A stretch of DNA of 10,249 bases, taken from IH12 sp041987265 (GTDB taxonomy: Bacteria; Pseudomonadota; Alphaproteobacteria; Caulobacterales; Hyphomonadaceae). The stretch lies in the NCBI GenBank assembly GCA_041987265.1, contig JBHIWT010000124.1:1-10249 (forward strand), written 5' to 3'. The notes under the pieces are model-generated. The model was given only the letters and a program-made list of their open reading frames with translations, ran no database searches and was not told the origin of the DNA. Made by a program: the position numbers and the translations under genes. Of this stretch, positions 1 to 6,746 are shown piece by piece. Within the stretch, counting starts at the first letter, position 1. Each line of letters opens with the position of its first letter.

Positions 1-885
1 GGCCTGATCGCCGCCTCATCAGCCTATCTGCTCTGGGGCTTCATGCCGATCTACTTCAAGGCGGTGGATCAGACCGATCCGTGGGTCATTCTCGGCCACC
101 GTATCGTCTGGGCGGTACCGGTAGTGCTGGCGATGCTTGCCATATCGGGCAGACTGGGCGAACTCACGCGCGACCTGCGTCGTCCCGCCGTCGTCTTCCC
201 TCTGCTCGCATCAGCCATCGTCATCGCGGCCAACTGGTCCATCTACATCTGGGCCGTCGTCAACGAACGGATCCTTGAGGCGAGCCTCGGCTACTTCATC
301 AACCCATTGATGACGATCGCCCTGGCCGCGGCCATATTCGGCGAGCGTTTCACGCGGCTTCAGATGCTTGCTGTTGGCGTGGCGAGCCTCGGCGTGATCA
401 ACCAGACTGTTGTCGTCGGGCAGGTCCCGTGGGTGTCGCTGGCCCTTGGCGGTGCGTTCGCAGTCTACAGCGCGATCCGCAAAGCGACACCGGTCTCCAG
501 CCGCCCGGGCTTCGCCATCGAGACAATGTGGCTGACCCCGGCGGCGCTTCTCTGGCTTGCCTTCTGGCCGCATCAGACGGCTGCTCCGCTGGGCGCCGGC
601 GACTGGACGAATTTCGGCCTGCTGATGCTTGCTGGACCGATCACCGCTGCGCCGCTCATCCTGTTCGCGATTGGCGCGCGCGCCCTGCGGTTTTCAACGA
701 TCGGCATCCTGCAATTCTCGGCGCCGACCATCCAGTTCGTCGTCGCGCTGGCCTATGGCGAAACCTTCACCCCCGCGCATGCGATTACCTTCGGCCTGAT
801 CTGGGCCGGGGTCGGCATCTACTGCGTCAGCGCCATGCGGCCAGCAAAACGCATCACCCCGCGATCCGCAGGTGCGGACGGTTAA
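1..885 (+). CDS. rarD: RarD-type EamA-family permease, 5'-truncated by window edge
   Basis: Inner-membrane transporter of the drug/metabolite (EamA) superfamily, RarD subgroup; substrate unknown. The frame is open from base 1, giving 294 visible residues before the TAA. Compared from memory with E. coli RarD (about 296 residues), the visible part begins near its residue 9, so only a short N-terminus is missing. Recognisable RarD stretches are SAYLLWGFMPIYFK at the start, then HRIVW, NWSIYIWAV, the hallmark LEASLGYFINPL, GERF, IETMWL and RFSTIGILQFSAPT. Alternating hydrophobic segments fit about ten membrane helices in two EamA halves. An ATG at base 43 is internal to the first helix and is not the true start. 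The next gene is over 300 bp away, so this is probably the last gene of its transcript. Family assignment is sure; physiological role is not. Confidence 0.93.
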   Translation, partial: GLIAASSAYLLWGFMPIYFKAVDQTDPWVILGHRIVWAVPVVLAMLAISGRLGELTRDLRRPAVVFPLLASAIVIAANWSIYIWAVVNERILEASLGYFINPLMTIALAAAIFGERFTRLQMLAVGVASLGVINQTVVVGQVPWVSLALGGAFAVYSAIRKATPVSSRPGFAIETMWLTPAALLWLAFWPHQTAAPLGAGDWTNFGLLMLAGPITAAPLILFAIGARALRFSTIGILQFSAPTIQFVVALAYGETFTPAHAITFGLIWAGVGIYCVSAMRPAKRITPRSAGADG

Positions 886-1204
886 CAAGCGTGAGCCTGA
901 CCCAAAAAAGAACCCCTGTTTCCGGCAGGAAACGGGGGTCACGAAGGTTACCATGCTTAGCCGCGAAGAGCGGTCCTCATCCCATGCGCAAGTTCGGCGC
1001 CACGCCGGTTTCAGGCGCTTACGCAGCGTTGCGAAGCGAATCGCGGGACGTCGTCAAAGGGTATCTTAAGCTTTCTGTCGCATTGCTGTCTTGTCGTCGG
1101 CAACGCCGGCAAGGGGACAGGGACGCCAGCGCGAGAATAGGTCGACGCCAACCAGACCAGGCGATCGGCCTGCAATGCGCAGCGCATACAGGGGCGAGAA
1201 ACGG
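886..1204. other. 319-bp intergenic region with hairpin and no confident gene
   Basis: No reading frame here is convincing: the open frames on both strands are arginine-rich shadow translations without recognisable domains. The left end holds a strong hairpin (912-939). The rest contains several short GC stems that, read on the minus strand, follow one another and lead into that hairpin: a CGGCG-TGG-CGCCG stem over 994-1006, a CCGC/GCGG stem around 960-972 and a GCGA/TCGC stem around 1032-1045. I compared it by eye with what I remember of tmRNA, RNase P, SRP and 6S RNA and saw no match. It must contain the promoter for the gene at 1205, but I cannot place one. Confidence 0.5.
912..939 (-). 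terminator. Intrinsic terminator-like hairpin oriented on the minus strand
   Basis: Bases 912-923 pair with 928-939 through 12 consecutive pairs (one G-U wobble, 917-934) around the loop GGCA. On the minus strand the stem is followed directly by TTCTTTTTTGGG (complement of 900-911), a classical rho-independent U-run. On the plus strand the downstream bases TCACGAAGG have no U-run, so the structure is a poor terminator for the upstream permease gene, although the stem alone might slow polymerase. No minus-strand gene is recognised until the hydrolase ending at 1608. Confidence 0.6.
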
Positions 1205-1594
1205 ATGACGGACGCAGCTGAAAACCAGGTCGAGGCGCCCGAATGGGCTCAAGCGCGCAGCGACTGGCGCACGCAGGCTGACGAGGCGCTGGCGAGCCTG
1301 TGGGAAAAGGCGCGTGACGCTCAGCCGGGGGAACTTGCTCGCAGCGATATCTACGCGCCGGTCCACGACCTGGCCGGCCTCGCGCCCGTCTTCGAGTATC
1401 ATCTTGTCGGCCAGATGGCGCGTGCGCTGATGGAGCGTCTGCGTTGCGGACCGGATACGCTTGATGATGAAGCGCTGCTGGTCGCAAAGACATATCTCAC
1501 GGCGATGGACGCCGTTCACAAGCGCGATCTGCGTGGACAACCCGACCATGAGGGCGAAGCCCTGCTGGCGAAACTGGCCAGCATCGGCGCCTAG
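1205..1594 (+). CDS. Small HPt-like (histidine phosphotransfer-like) protein
   Basis: A 129-residue, soluble, probably all-helical protein. The core, residues 48-75, reads DIYAPVHDLAGLAPVF and then LVGQMARAL. This resembles the phosphoacceptor helix of HPt domains (HxxKG followed by a hydrophobic pattern), with His54 in the place of the phosphorylated histidine and Gly58 conserved. The lysine that usually follows three residues after His is Ala57. The C-terminal half (TAMDAVHKRDLRGQPDHEGEALL is spread over about residues 100-123) resembles the last helices of small alphaproteobacterial HPt proteins. The start at 1205 is preceded by AGGGG at 1190-1194; an in-frame upstream ATG at 1091 would add a low-complexity Arg-rich tail and is rejected. 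No histidine kinase or response regulator is adjacent, so any partner is elsewhere. The assignment rests on pattern recognition only. Confidence 0.55.
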   Translation: MTDAAENQVEAPEWAQARSDWRTQADEALASLWEKARDAQPGELARSDIYAPVHDLAGLAPVFEYHLVGQMARALMERLRCGPDTLDDEALLVAKTYLTAMDAVHKRDLRGQPDHEGEALLAKLASIGA

Positions 1595-1607
1595 TCGCGC
1601 GCGGATT

Positions 1608-2726
1608 CTAGAGGCAGGCGTAAAGCGCGTCGATCAGCCGGGCCCGTCGGTCATCCCGCAACAGATCAGAACCCTGCCGGTTCATGACGTAGGCTGCCGC
1701 CAGACCGTTTGACGGATCGCCAAACGCGCCCGAGCCGCCCCAGCCGGAATGGCATAGCGTTTCCGGGTTCGGACCATAGATCAGCGGCAGGTTGCGCATG
1801 TCGCCGGCGCCGAACGCCACGCGGCCCGGCAGAATGCGGTCAGGCCCGGCGACGCGTTCCCTGGTCAGCGCCAGCCAGGTGTCCTCGGAGATCAGTTGCG
1901 TCCCGCCGATCTTTCCCCTGCCCGCAAACGCCGAATAGATCCGCGCCACGGCCGAAGCCGTCCCGTGACCGTTCGCCGAGGGAATCTCGACCCGCCGCCA
2001 CTCCGTCGCCGATCGGTTCGGCGCCGACCACGGCGACAGGAAGGCGGCCTTGAGCGCATCGTTGCGCTCGCCGAACTTCGTCATCTCCTTCGGCTTCATC
2101 ATCTGGGCGCAACGCGGATGCTCGGTGTCCGGCGTGCCGATGCGATAATCGAGTTCCAGCGGTTCGCAGATGTCTTCGCGCAGGACGGTTCCCAGCGAAC
2201 GGCCATCCACCCGCCGAACCAGTTCGCCAGCGAGATAACCCCATGTCAGCGGATGATAGCCTGAACCTTCGCCCGGCTTCCACATCGGCGCGAGAGCGGC
2301 GAGCGCATCTGCGGTCGCCGACGGGTCGAGCCAGATATTGGGATCGACCGGCTCGATAAATCCGGGCAGCCCGCCTTGATGCGACAGCACTTCGGCGACA
2401 GTGAAGCCGGACTTCCCCGCCGCGCCGAATTCGGGCCAGTAGCGGGCCAGCGGTGCGTCATAGTCGAGCTGGCCGCGCTCAACCAGAAGGGCGATGACCA
2501 GCGCCGCCGTCGGCTTGGTCGTCGAGTAGATCGGACAGATGGTGTCGTGCGCCCACGCTTTGGACTTGCCCCGGTCCGCATAGCCGCCAACCAGATCAAC
2601 GATCTGTTCTTCGCCTATGTAAGCCGCAAACCCGGCCCCAAGTTCGAGATCATCCTCGAAATTGCGCTCGAACGCGTCCCTGACGAGTTCAAAACCCTTG
2701 GCGACAAATCCGTTTGAAATGCTCAT
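1608..2726 (-). CDS. Serine hydrolase of the class C beta-lactamase/EstB-like family
   Basis: A 372-residue beta-lactamase-fold protein (Pfam Beta-lactamase, the family of carboxylesterases, D-aminopeptidases and penicillin-binding-like enzymes). The catalytic SxxK motif is Ser68-Thr-Thr-Lys71 in the context PIYSTTKP. The second motif is Tyr157 in SGYHPLTWGYLAGELVRR, where the canonical Tyr-x-Asn is Tyr-His-Pro, as in the esterase-like branch. The third motif is His326-Ser-Gly in CHSGWGGSGAFGDP. The sequence LSHQGGLPGF (114-123) is another family hallmark. I see no signal peptide, so it is probably cytoplasmic, which argues against a periplasmic AmpC antibiotic-resistance role. Natural substrate unknown; ester hydrolysis is an inference. 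The ATG at 2726 has GAGG about six bases upstream. It is convergent with the HPt-like gene and divergent from the VOC gene. Confidence 0.9.
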   Translation of the reverse strand: MSISNGFVAKGFELVRDAFERNFEDDLELGAGFAAYIGEEQIVDLVGGYADRGKSKAWAHDTICPIYSTTKPTAALVIALLVERGQLDYDAPLARYWPEFGAAGKSGFTVAEVLSHQGGLPGFIEPVDPNIWLDPSATADALAALAPMWKPGEGSGYHPLTWGYLAGELVRRVDGRSLGTVLREDICEPLELDYRIGTPDTEHPRCAQMMKPKEMTKFGERNDALKAAFLSPWSAPNRSATEWRRVEIPSANGHGTASAVARIYSAFAGRGKIGGTQLISEDTWLALTRERVAGPDRILPGRVAFGAGDMRNLPLIYGPNPETLCHSGWGGSGAFGDPSNGLAAAYVMNRQGSDLLRDDRRARLIDALYACL

Positions 2727-2823
2727 GCGGCCTCATTGGAACGGCCCACGGTCGATGGTCAAGCGCCGCCGCCGCCGCTAGGCTTGGCTCATATCCTGTG
2801 AGGGACAAGAGGAGGGACAGGGA
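2727..2823. promoter_or_regulatory. Divergent intergenic region with strong RBS for the VOC gene
   Basis: This 97-bp gap separates the divergent hydrolase and VOC genes and must hold both their promoters, though no clear -35/-10 pair stands out. It contains a short GCC tract (2765-2778). The VOC gene has a near-perfect Shine-Dalgarno, AGGAGGG at 2810-2816, seven bases before its ATG, the strongest in the window. Confidence 0.5.
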
Positions 2824-3279
2824 ATGGAAATCAATGGCGTCGCGCATATCCAGATCACTGCCGGCCGGTTTGAAGTCGCCAAGCAATTCTACCAGAAACT
2901 CCTCCCCTTCCTCGGATTGAAGGAGGTGATGGACAACGCGGGCGGCTATTACTGCGTCGGCGGCAGAACCGGCGTCCTGATCTCTCCGCCGGATCCCGAA
3001 CACGAAGGCGAGCGCTTCAACCAGCGGCGGGTCGGGCTGCACCACATCTGCTTTCGCGCCCGGTCGCGCGAGGATGTCGATGAAGCCCACGCCTTCATAA
3101 CTGAGCTGGGCGCCACGATCGTGCGTGCGCCGCGCGAGGACAGATGGGCGCCGGGATATTATTCGATCCTTTTCGAGGACCCCGACGGCGTCCGGCTCGA
3201 GATCAACCACGTGCCGGGCAAGGGCGTATTTGACAACGACGGCAGGGTGAAAGCCAGCTCCCCGGGCGAAGCCTTCTAG
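2824..3279 (+). CDS. VOC superfamily (glyoxalase/bleomycin-resistance fold) protein
   Basis: A 151-residue protein with the paired beta-alpha-beta-beta-beta modules of the vicinal oxygen chelate superfamily. The first module begins GVAHIQI with metal-ligand candidate His8; the second begins VGLHHICFRA with His73/His74. The C-terminal FEDPDGVRLEINHVPG carries Glu126 in the usual metal-ligand position after the PDG turn. This layout suits a small divalent-metal enzyme such as a lyase, isomerase or dioxygenase, but the substrate cannot be read from sequence. The start is fixed by the excellent upstream Shine-Dalgarno. Its stop codon overlaps that of the convergent pyridoxal kinase-like gene. It might be a glyoxalase I-like detoxifier, but the family is too broad to say so. 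Confidence 0.88.
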   Translation: MEINGVAHIQITAGRFEVAKQFYQKLLPFLGLKEVMDNAGGYYCVGGRTGVLISPPDPEHEGERFNQRRVGLHHICFRARSREDVDEAHAFITELGATIVRAPREDRWAPGYYSILFEDPDGVRLEINHVPGKGVFDNDGRVKASSPGEAF

Positions 3280-4133
3280 CCGTCCTGGGGTTCCGTAATC
3301 ACGTAACCGGCTTCGGGCGGGTTCGACAGGAATTCATGACACGCCGCCAGCGGCAGCTCGGGCGCATTCCAGGCCCGCGCGCATTGCAGCACCAAGTCGA
3401 CAGCACCGATCGCCTTGTGCAGGCTCGTCGATTCGTCGGCGCCCGACAGACGCTGTCCGACATAGGCCAGCCGCAACAGATCGCCCGTTCCGTTCGGGCT
3501 CGGACCGGGGACGACATCGACGGCCGCCGCATGAACCAGATCGCCGCTGACCAGCAGGTTGGCGAGGCGCGACTTGAACGGGATCGAACTGACCATCCAG
3601 TTGAACGCGCTCTCCACCGCCGCCTCGGCGCAGTCTTCAAGCATTGTCGCCTTGCCAGTCAGGCGCTGGAACTCCCAGTGATTGCACGCCACCAGATCGG
3701 CCCGCGGAACCAGATGTGCGGCCTGCGCCGCGGCGGTCTCTTCCGCCACGAACAGGCCCTTGCCAGTATCGCCCATGACCGGGGCGACAAGGACCAGGGG
3801 TTCGCGCCCCTTGCCCCTGACCGAGCGCACCTCGTCGATCGCCCGTGCAGCGACATCGATCTGATCGGGACTGGAAAAATACCCCGTAAGGATCGCATCG
3901 ACCCGACCGTAGAGCCCGTTGGCCGCCACGCCGTCGAGCATGCCCTGCATGGTTTCGGCGTCCACCGCGCCGCCGCCCGGCGCGCCCCACCCCGGATGCC
4001 GACCAAGAAGCGTCGTCGGAATATGGACAGGATCGATCTTCAGCGGGCCTAGCACGTAAGGCGCAATCCCGCCGCCAACACGCGAGCCGGCGACATAGGA
4101 TGAAATGACCAGGACCATCGGCATGCGCCGCAT
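3276..4133 (-). CDS. pdxY: Pyridoxal kinase-like protein (ribokinase/PfkB superfamily)
   Basis: A 285-residue kinase of the PdxK/PdxY type, which phosphorylates pyridoxal to pyridoxal 5'-phosphate with ATP in the B6 salvage pathway in the cytoplasm. Supporting segments: the N-terminal strand VLVISSYVAGSRVGG (7-21); TTLLGRHPGWGAPGG (40-54), matching the substrate-lid region; AILTGYFSSPDQ (80-91), matching the SGYLGSAEQ stretch of PdxY; APVMGDTGKGLFV (117-129), matching DPVMGxxxKG; NHWEFQRLTG (151-160); and the catalytic NGTGD with base Asp218. The Asp that normally opens DPVMGD is Ala117 here. The ATG at 4133 is followed in frame by others at 4124 and 4118; none has a strong Shine-Dalgarno, so the N-terminus may be three to five residues shorter. 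The gene is convergent with the VOC gene and divergent from the malyl-CoA thioesterase gene. HMP kinase is less likely given the PdxY-like segments. Confidence 0.82.
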   Translation of the reverse strand: MRRMPMVLVISSYVAGSRVGGGIAPYVLGPLKIDPVHIPTTLLGRHPGWGAPGGGAVDAETMQGMLDGVAANGLYGRVDAILTGYFSSPDQIDVAARAIDEVRSVRGKGREPLVLVAPVMGDTGKGLFVAEETAAAQAAHLVPRADLVACNHWEFQRLTGKATMLEDCAEAAVESAFNWMVSSIPFKSRLANLLVSGDLVHAAAVDVVPGPSPNGTGDLLRLAYVGQRLSGADESTSLHKAIGAVDLVLQCARAWNAPELPLAACHEFLSNPPEAGYVITEPQDG

Positions 4134-4289
4134 TGAGCCCGGTTTCGATCACCCGCGCAATCGCAGGTCCGCCCGCCCCCAACCGGAGCCATATTTGCCG
4201 CAGCGACCGGCCGCAGCCTTGATATTGTCTCCCGCGTCCTTCATGTCTGCCGCTCAATTGCTACTGTCTGACAACAAGGGGGTTCGCCC
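4134..4289. promoter_or_regulatory. Divergent intergenic region between pyridoxal kinase and mcl2
   Basis: This 156-bp gap must contain the promoters for the kinase (minus) and the mcl2-mch run (plus). I find no -35/-10 pair good enough to mark. The plus-strand gene has a clear Shine-Dalgarno, AAGGGGG at 4276-4282, seven bases before its ATG. An open frame across 4105-4293 (+) overlaps both this gap and the kinase start and is not treated as a gene. Confidence 0.45.
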
Positions 4290-5174
4290 ATGACCGCCAT
4301 TCGCCCGCGCCGGTCGGTTCTCTACATGCCCGGCGCCAATGAACGCGCGCTGGAGAAGGCGAAAACGCTCCCCGCCGACAGCCTGATCCTCGACCTCGAA
4401 GACGCCGTCGCCCCTGAGGCGAAACCTGAAGCGCGCGAACGCGTCTGCGCCGCGGTCAAGGCGGGCGGATACGGCCCCCGCGAACTGGTCATCCGGGTCA
4501 ACAGCCCGGATACGGAATGGGGCGCAGCTGATATCAAGGCCGCCTGCGCTGCTGGGCCGGACGCGATCCTCGCGCCCAAGGTCGATTCAGCCGACGATAT
4601 CGCCCGCCTTGATGCGGCGCTGAAATCAGCCTCCTCCGCCAAGACGCCCGCGCTCTGGGTGATGATCGAAACGCCGCTGGCGATCCTCAACATCAAGGAG
4701 ATCGCAGCGGAATCGAAACACTCCGGCCTTGCCGGCTTCGTCATGGGTACGAACGACCTGATCAAGGACTTCCACGCCGAACCGCTGGCCGACCGTTCGA
4801 ACCTGTCGACAACCCTGACGCTGGCGTTGGCGGCGGCGCGGGCGTTTGACCTGCTGGCCTTCGATGGCGTCTTCAACGACATCCAGAACACCGAAGGCTT
4901 TGCGGACGAGTGTCGCCAGGGCCGCGCTTTCGGCTTCGACGGCAAGACGCTGATCCACCCTTCGCAGCTCGCGCCCTGCAACGAGATTTATGCGCCGGCA
5001 GAAGACGCCGTCGCGCAGGCCCGTGACGTGATCGCCGCCTTCGCCGCGCCAGAAAACGCCGGCAAGGGCGTGCTCAAGGTCAACGGCAAGATGACCGAGC
5101 TTCTCCACCTCGCGCAGGCCGAGCGCATGGTCGCCATGGCCGAGGCCATCGCCGAACGGGAGCAGGCGCAATGA
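4290..5174 (+). CDS. mcl2: (3S)-malyl-CoA thioesterase-like CoA-ester enzyme (HpcH/HpaI-citrate lyase family)
   Basis: A 294-residue TIM-barrel protein of the CitE-like family. From memory it matches Rhodobacter Mcl2, (3S)-malyl-CoA thioesterase, better than Mcl1, malyl-CoA/beta-methylmalyl-CoA lyase: it has RSVLYMPGANERALEKA (8-24), FVMGTNDLIKD (150-160) and GFDGKTLIHPSQL (215-227), while Mcl1 has different sequences there. The DLEDAVAP motif (35-42), Arg69 in VIRVNSPDTEWG and the probable Mg2+ ligands Glu127 (MIETP) and Asp156 (GTND) are present. Mcl2 hydrolyses (3S)-malyl-CoA to malate and CoA, completing malate formation from glyoxylate and acetyl-CoA. Its stop overlaps the next start in ATGA (5171-5174), so it is translationally coupled to the mesaconyl-CoA hydratase gene, which supports the pathway assignment. 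A lyase or another CoA-ester activity cannot be excluded from sequence. Confidence 0.82.
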   Translation: MTAIRPRRSVLYMPGANERALEKAKTLPADSLILDLEDAVAPEAKPEARERVCAAVKAGGYGPRELVIRVNSPDTEWGAADIKAACAAGPDAILAPKVDSADDIARLDAALKSASSAKTPALWVMIETPLAILNIKEIAAESKHSGLAGFVMGTNDLIKDFHAEPLADRSNLSTTLTLALAAARAFDLLAFDGVFNDIQNTEGFADECRQGRAFGFDGKTLIHPSQLAPCNEIYAPAEDAVAQARDVIAAFAAPENAGKGVLKVNGKMTELLHLAQAERMVAMAEAIAEREQAQ

Positions 5175-6220
5175 CCGTGAAGTCGAACCCCGGCAATTTC
5201 TTCGAAGACTTCCATGTCGGCGACGAGCTTGAGCACGCAACGCCTCGCACCGTCACCGAGGGCGATGTGGCGCTTTATGTCGGCCTGACCGGCTCGCGTT
5301 ACGCACTCTATTCGGCTGACACGTTCGCGGTCGATTGCGGCCTAGAAGGCGCGCCGATTGACCCCCTGCTCGCCTTCCATGTCGTGTTCGGCAAGACCGT
5401 GCCCGATATCTCGCTGAACGCGGTCGCCAATCTAGGCTACGCGGATGGCAAGTTCTCCAAACCCGTCTATCCGGGCGACACGCTGCGCGCAGTCTCGGAA
5501 GTCATCGGCGTTAAGGAGAACTCCAACGGCAAGACCGGCGTCGTCTGGGTTCGCACCACGGGCTACAATCAGGAAGACGACGAAGTCCTCAGCTATGTCC
5601 GTTGGGTGATGGTCAACAAGCACGACCCTGCAAACGCCCCTCCGGAACCTGTGGTCCCGGAACTCCCGGCGGCGGTCGATGCTGGGGAGCTCCCGAAACC
5701 ATCATGGCAGGCTGAAGGGTTCGACTTTGAACTGTCCGGTTCGCCATTCGCCTTCGAAGACTACGAAATCGGCGAGAAGATCGACCACGTCGACGCCTTC
5801 ACCGTTGAAGAGGCTGAGCACCAGATCGCCACCCGACTCTACCAGAATACCGCCAAGGTCCATTTCAACCAGCACGGCCAGGCCGAGAGCCGGTTCGGCA
5901 GGCGGTTGATCTATGGCGGCGTCGCCATCTCGCTGGCGCGCTCGCTGGCCTTCAACGGGCTCGCCAATGCGCCCGACGTCATCGCGATTAACGCCGGCGT
6001 TCACGCCAACCCGCTGTTCGCTGGCGACACGGTCTATGCGTGGTCGGAAGTTCTGGACAAGGCCGAACTCGGCAATGGCGTCGGCGCGCTGCGCCTGCGG
6101 CTGGTCGCCACGAAGAACCGGCCATGCTCCGACTTCCCGTTCCGCGGCGACGACGGCAAATACCTGCCGGACGTCATCCTCGATTTCGACTATTGGGCGG
6201 CGATCCCGCTAAGGGGCTAG
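5171..6220 (+). CDS. mch: Mesaconyl-CoA hydratase (beta-methylmalyl-CoA dehydratase), MaoC-like double hotdog
   Basis: A 349-residue protein of two MaoC-like hotdog halves that interconverts mesaconyl-CoA and beta-methylmalyl-CoA in the ethylmalonyl-CoA pathway. Residues 7-31 (PGNFFEDFHVGDELEHATPRT, then TEGD) and the block FHVVFGKTVPDISLNAVANLGY (spread over 69-90) followed by PVYPGDTL and KENSNGKTGVVWVRTTG strongly resemble what I remember of Rhodobacter Mch, and length agrees. In the C-terminal half, LYQNTAKVHF carries His231, with Asn226 where R-specific enoyl-CoA hydratases have the Asp of the catalytic dyad; this seems to be a feature of the Mch branch. The start overlaps the mcl2 stop and has GGGAG at 5158-5162, eight bases upstream. 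Cytoplasmic. It is one of the most diagnostic genes for the pathway in this window. Confidence 0.9.
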   Translation: MTVKSNPGNFFEDFHVGDELEHATPRTVTEGDVALYVGLTGSRYALYSADTFAVDCGLEGAPIDPLLAFHVVFGKTVPDISLNAVANLGYADGKFSKPVYPGDTLRAVSEVIGVKENSNGKTGVVWVRTTGYNQEDDEVLSYVRWVMVNKHDPANAPPEPVVPELPAAVDAGELPKPSWQAEGFDFELSGSPFAFEDYEIGEKIDHVDAFTVEEAEHQIATRLYQNTAKVHFNQHGQAESRFGRRLIYGGVAISLARSLAFNGLANAPDVIAINAGVHANPLFAGDTVYAWSEVLDKAELGNGVGALRLRLVATKNRPCSDFPFRGDDGKYLPDVILDFDYWAAIPLRG

Positions 6221-6227
6221 CGATGCG

Positions 6228-6656
6228 ATGAGCGCGCCCGGCTTCACACAGGCGGCCGCCGCCATCGCCATCCTGTTGTCGGTGCTCGTCCGCTATATCC
6301 GGTCCGGCGCATCCTGGGACGCGGTCGATCAGGGACGGGCGACGGCCGAATACCTGCGCGACCTGACTGGCATCATGAAGCTGGAAGACCTGCAGGAAGC
6401 CTTCGGCCCGCCACGCCTCGAGGACGGGGTCTTCCCCGTTACGCGCGCTGAAGTCGCGCGCAACAAGACCGGGCTCGGCTACCTGCTGGGCGACCGCTGG
6501 CTGGACGGCGGCTCAGCGCTGATCGCACTCATTGTTCTGCTGCCGATCTGGCCGGTGTGGGACACCAACTGGATCCTCAACATCCTGCTGAGCTTTGCGG
6601 GCCTCTATCAGACCGCCGGCTGGATCGCATCGACCCGGTTCCTTGGGCGGCGCTGA
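6228..6656 (+). CDS. Small integral membrane protein of unknown function
   Basis: I do not recognise this 142-residue protein. It has a hydrophobic N-terminal segment (about 8-24), a polar middle (25-90) including DAVDQGRATAEYLRDLTG, EDLQEAFGPPRLEDG and TRAEVARNKTG, then two hydrophobic segments (about 95-111 and 115-135) rich in Trp, and a basic C-terminus (RFLGRR). Three membrane helices, or one anchor plus a hairpin, are plausible. The start is seven bases after the mch stop, with AAGGGG at 6211-6216 at the end of mch, so it is likely cotranscribed with mcl2 and mch. An ATG at 6223 gives only two codons and is not used. Codon composition is like its neighbours, which supports a real gene. 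No function is proposed. Confidence 0.72.
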   Translation: MSAPGFTQAAAAIAILLSVLVRYIRSGASWDAVDQGRATAEYLRDLTGIMKLEDLQEAFGPPRLEDGVFPVTRAEVARNKTGLGYLLGDRWLDGGSALIALIVLLPIWPVWDTNWILNILLSFAGLYQTAGWIASTRFLGRR

Positions 6657-6700
6657 GAGAAAAGCTCCCGTCACGCATCATTCCGGCTGAATTCCCCGGC

Positions 6701-6745
6701 CACGGCGCCCGGCGTACATTCGCGTTTCCGCCGGAGCGCGCCGTG
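6701..6745 (+). promoter_or_regulatory. Stem-loop enclosing the Shine-Dalgarno of the TauE/SafE gene
   Basis: Left arm CACGGCGC CCGGCG (6701-6714) pairs fully with CGCCGG (6729-6734) and GCGCCGTG (6738-6745): 14 base pairs interrupted only by a three-base bulge AGC (6735-6737) around a 14-base loop. The likely Shine-Dalgarno GGAG (6733-6736) sits at the bulge, with its first two G bases paired, and the stem ends one base before the ATG at 6747. In RNA this would mask ribosome entry, so translational control or coupling is an inference worth testing. There is no U-run after the stem, so it is not a classical terminator. Confidence 0.55.
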
Positions 6746-6746
6746 A

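Noticed and set aside
872..1069. Short Arg-rich plus-strand frame that superficially resembles ribosomal protein L34
   Set aside because: The Arg/Lys pattern does not align with L34 signature residues, and no RBS or rpmH context (rnpA, dnaA) is present.
429..1208. Long plus-strand frame of 259 codons overlapping the permease gene
   Set aside because: It is out of frame with rarD, Arg/Ala/His-rich and without any domain; a GC-driven shadow that also runs through the intergenic hairpin.
2765..2778. GCC microsatellite-like tract between divergent genes
   Set aside because: Only about four and a half triplet units in a GC-rich genome; no sign of phase variation.
3336..4052. 238-codon plus-strand frame opposite the pyridoxal kinase-like gene
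   Set aside because: Antisense shadow of a well-supported kinase; composition is biased and no motif is recognised.
4322..4981. 219-codon minus-strand frame opposite the malyl-CoA thioesterase gene
   Set aside because: Ser/Ala/Arg-rich translation of the complementary strand of a clear CitE-family gene.
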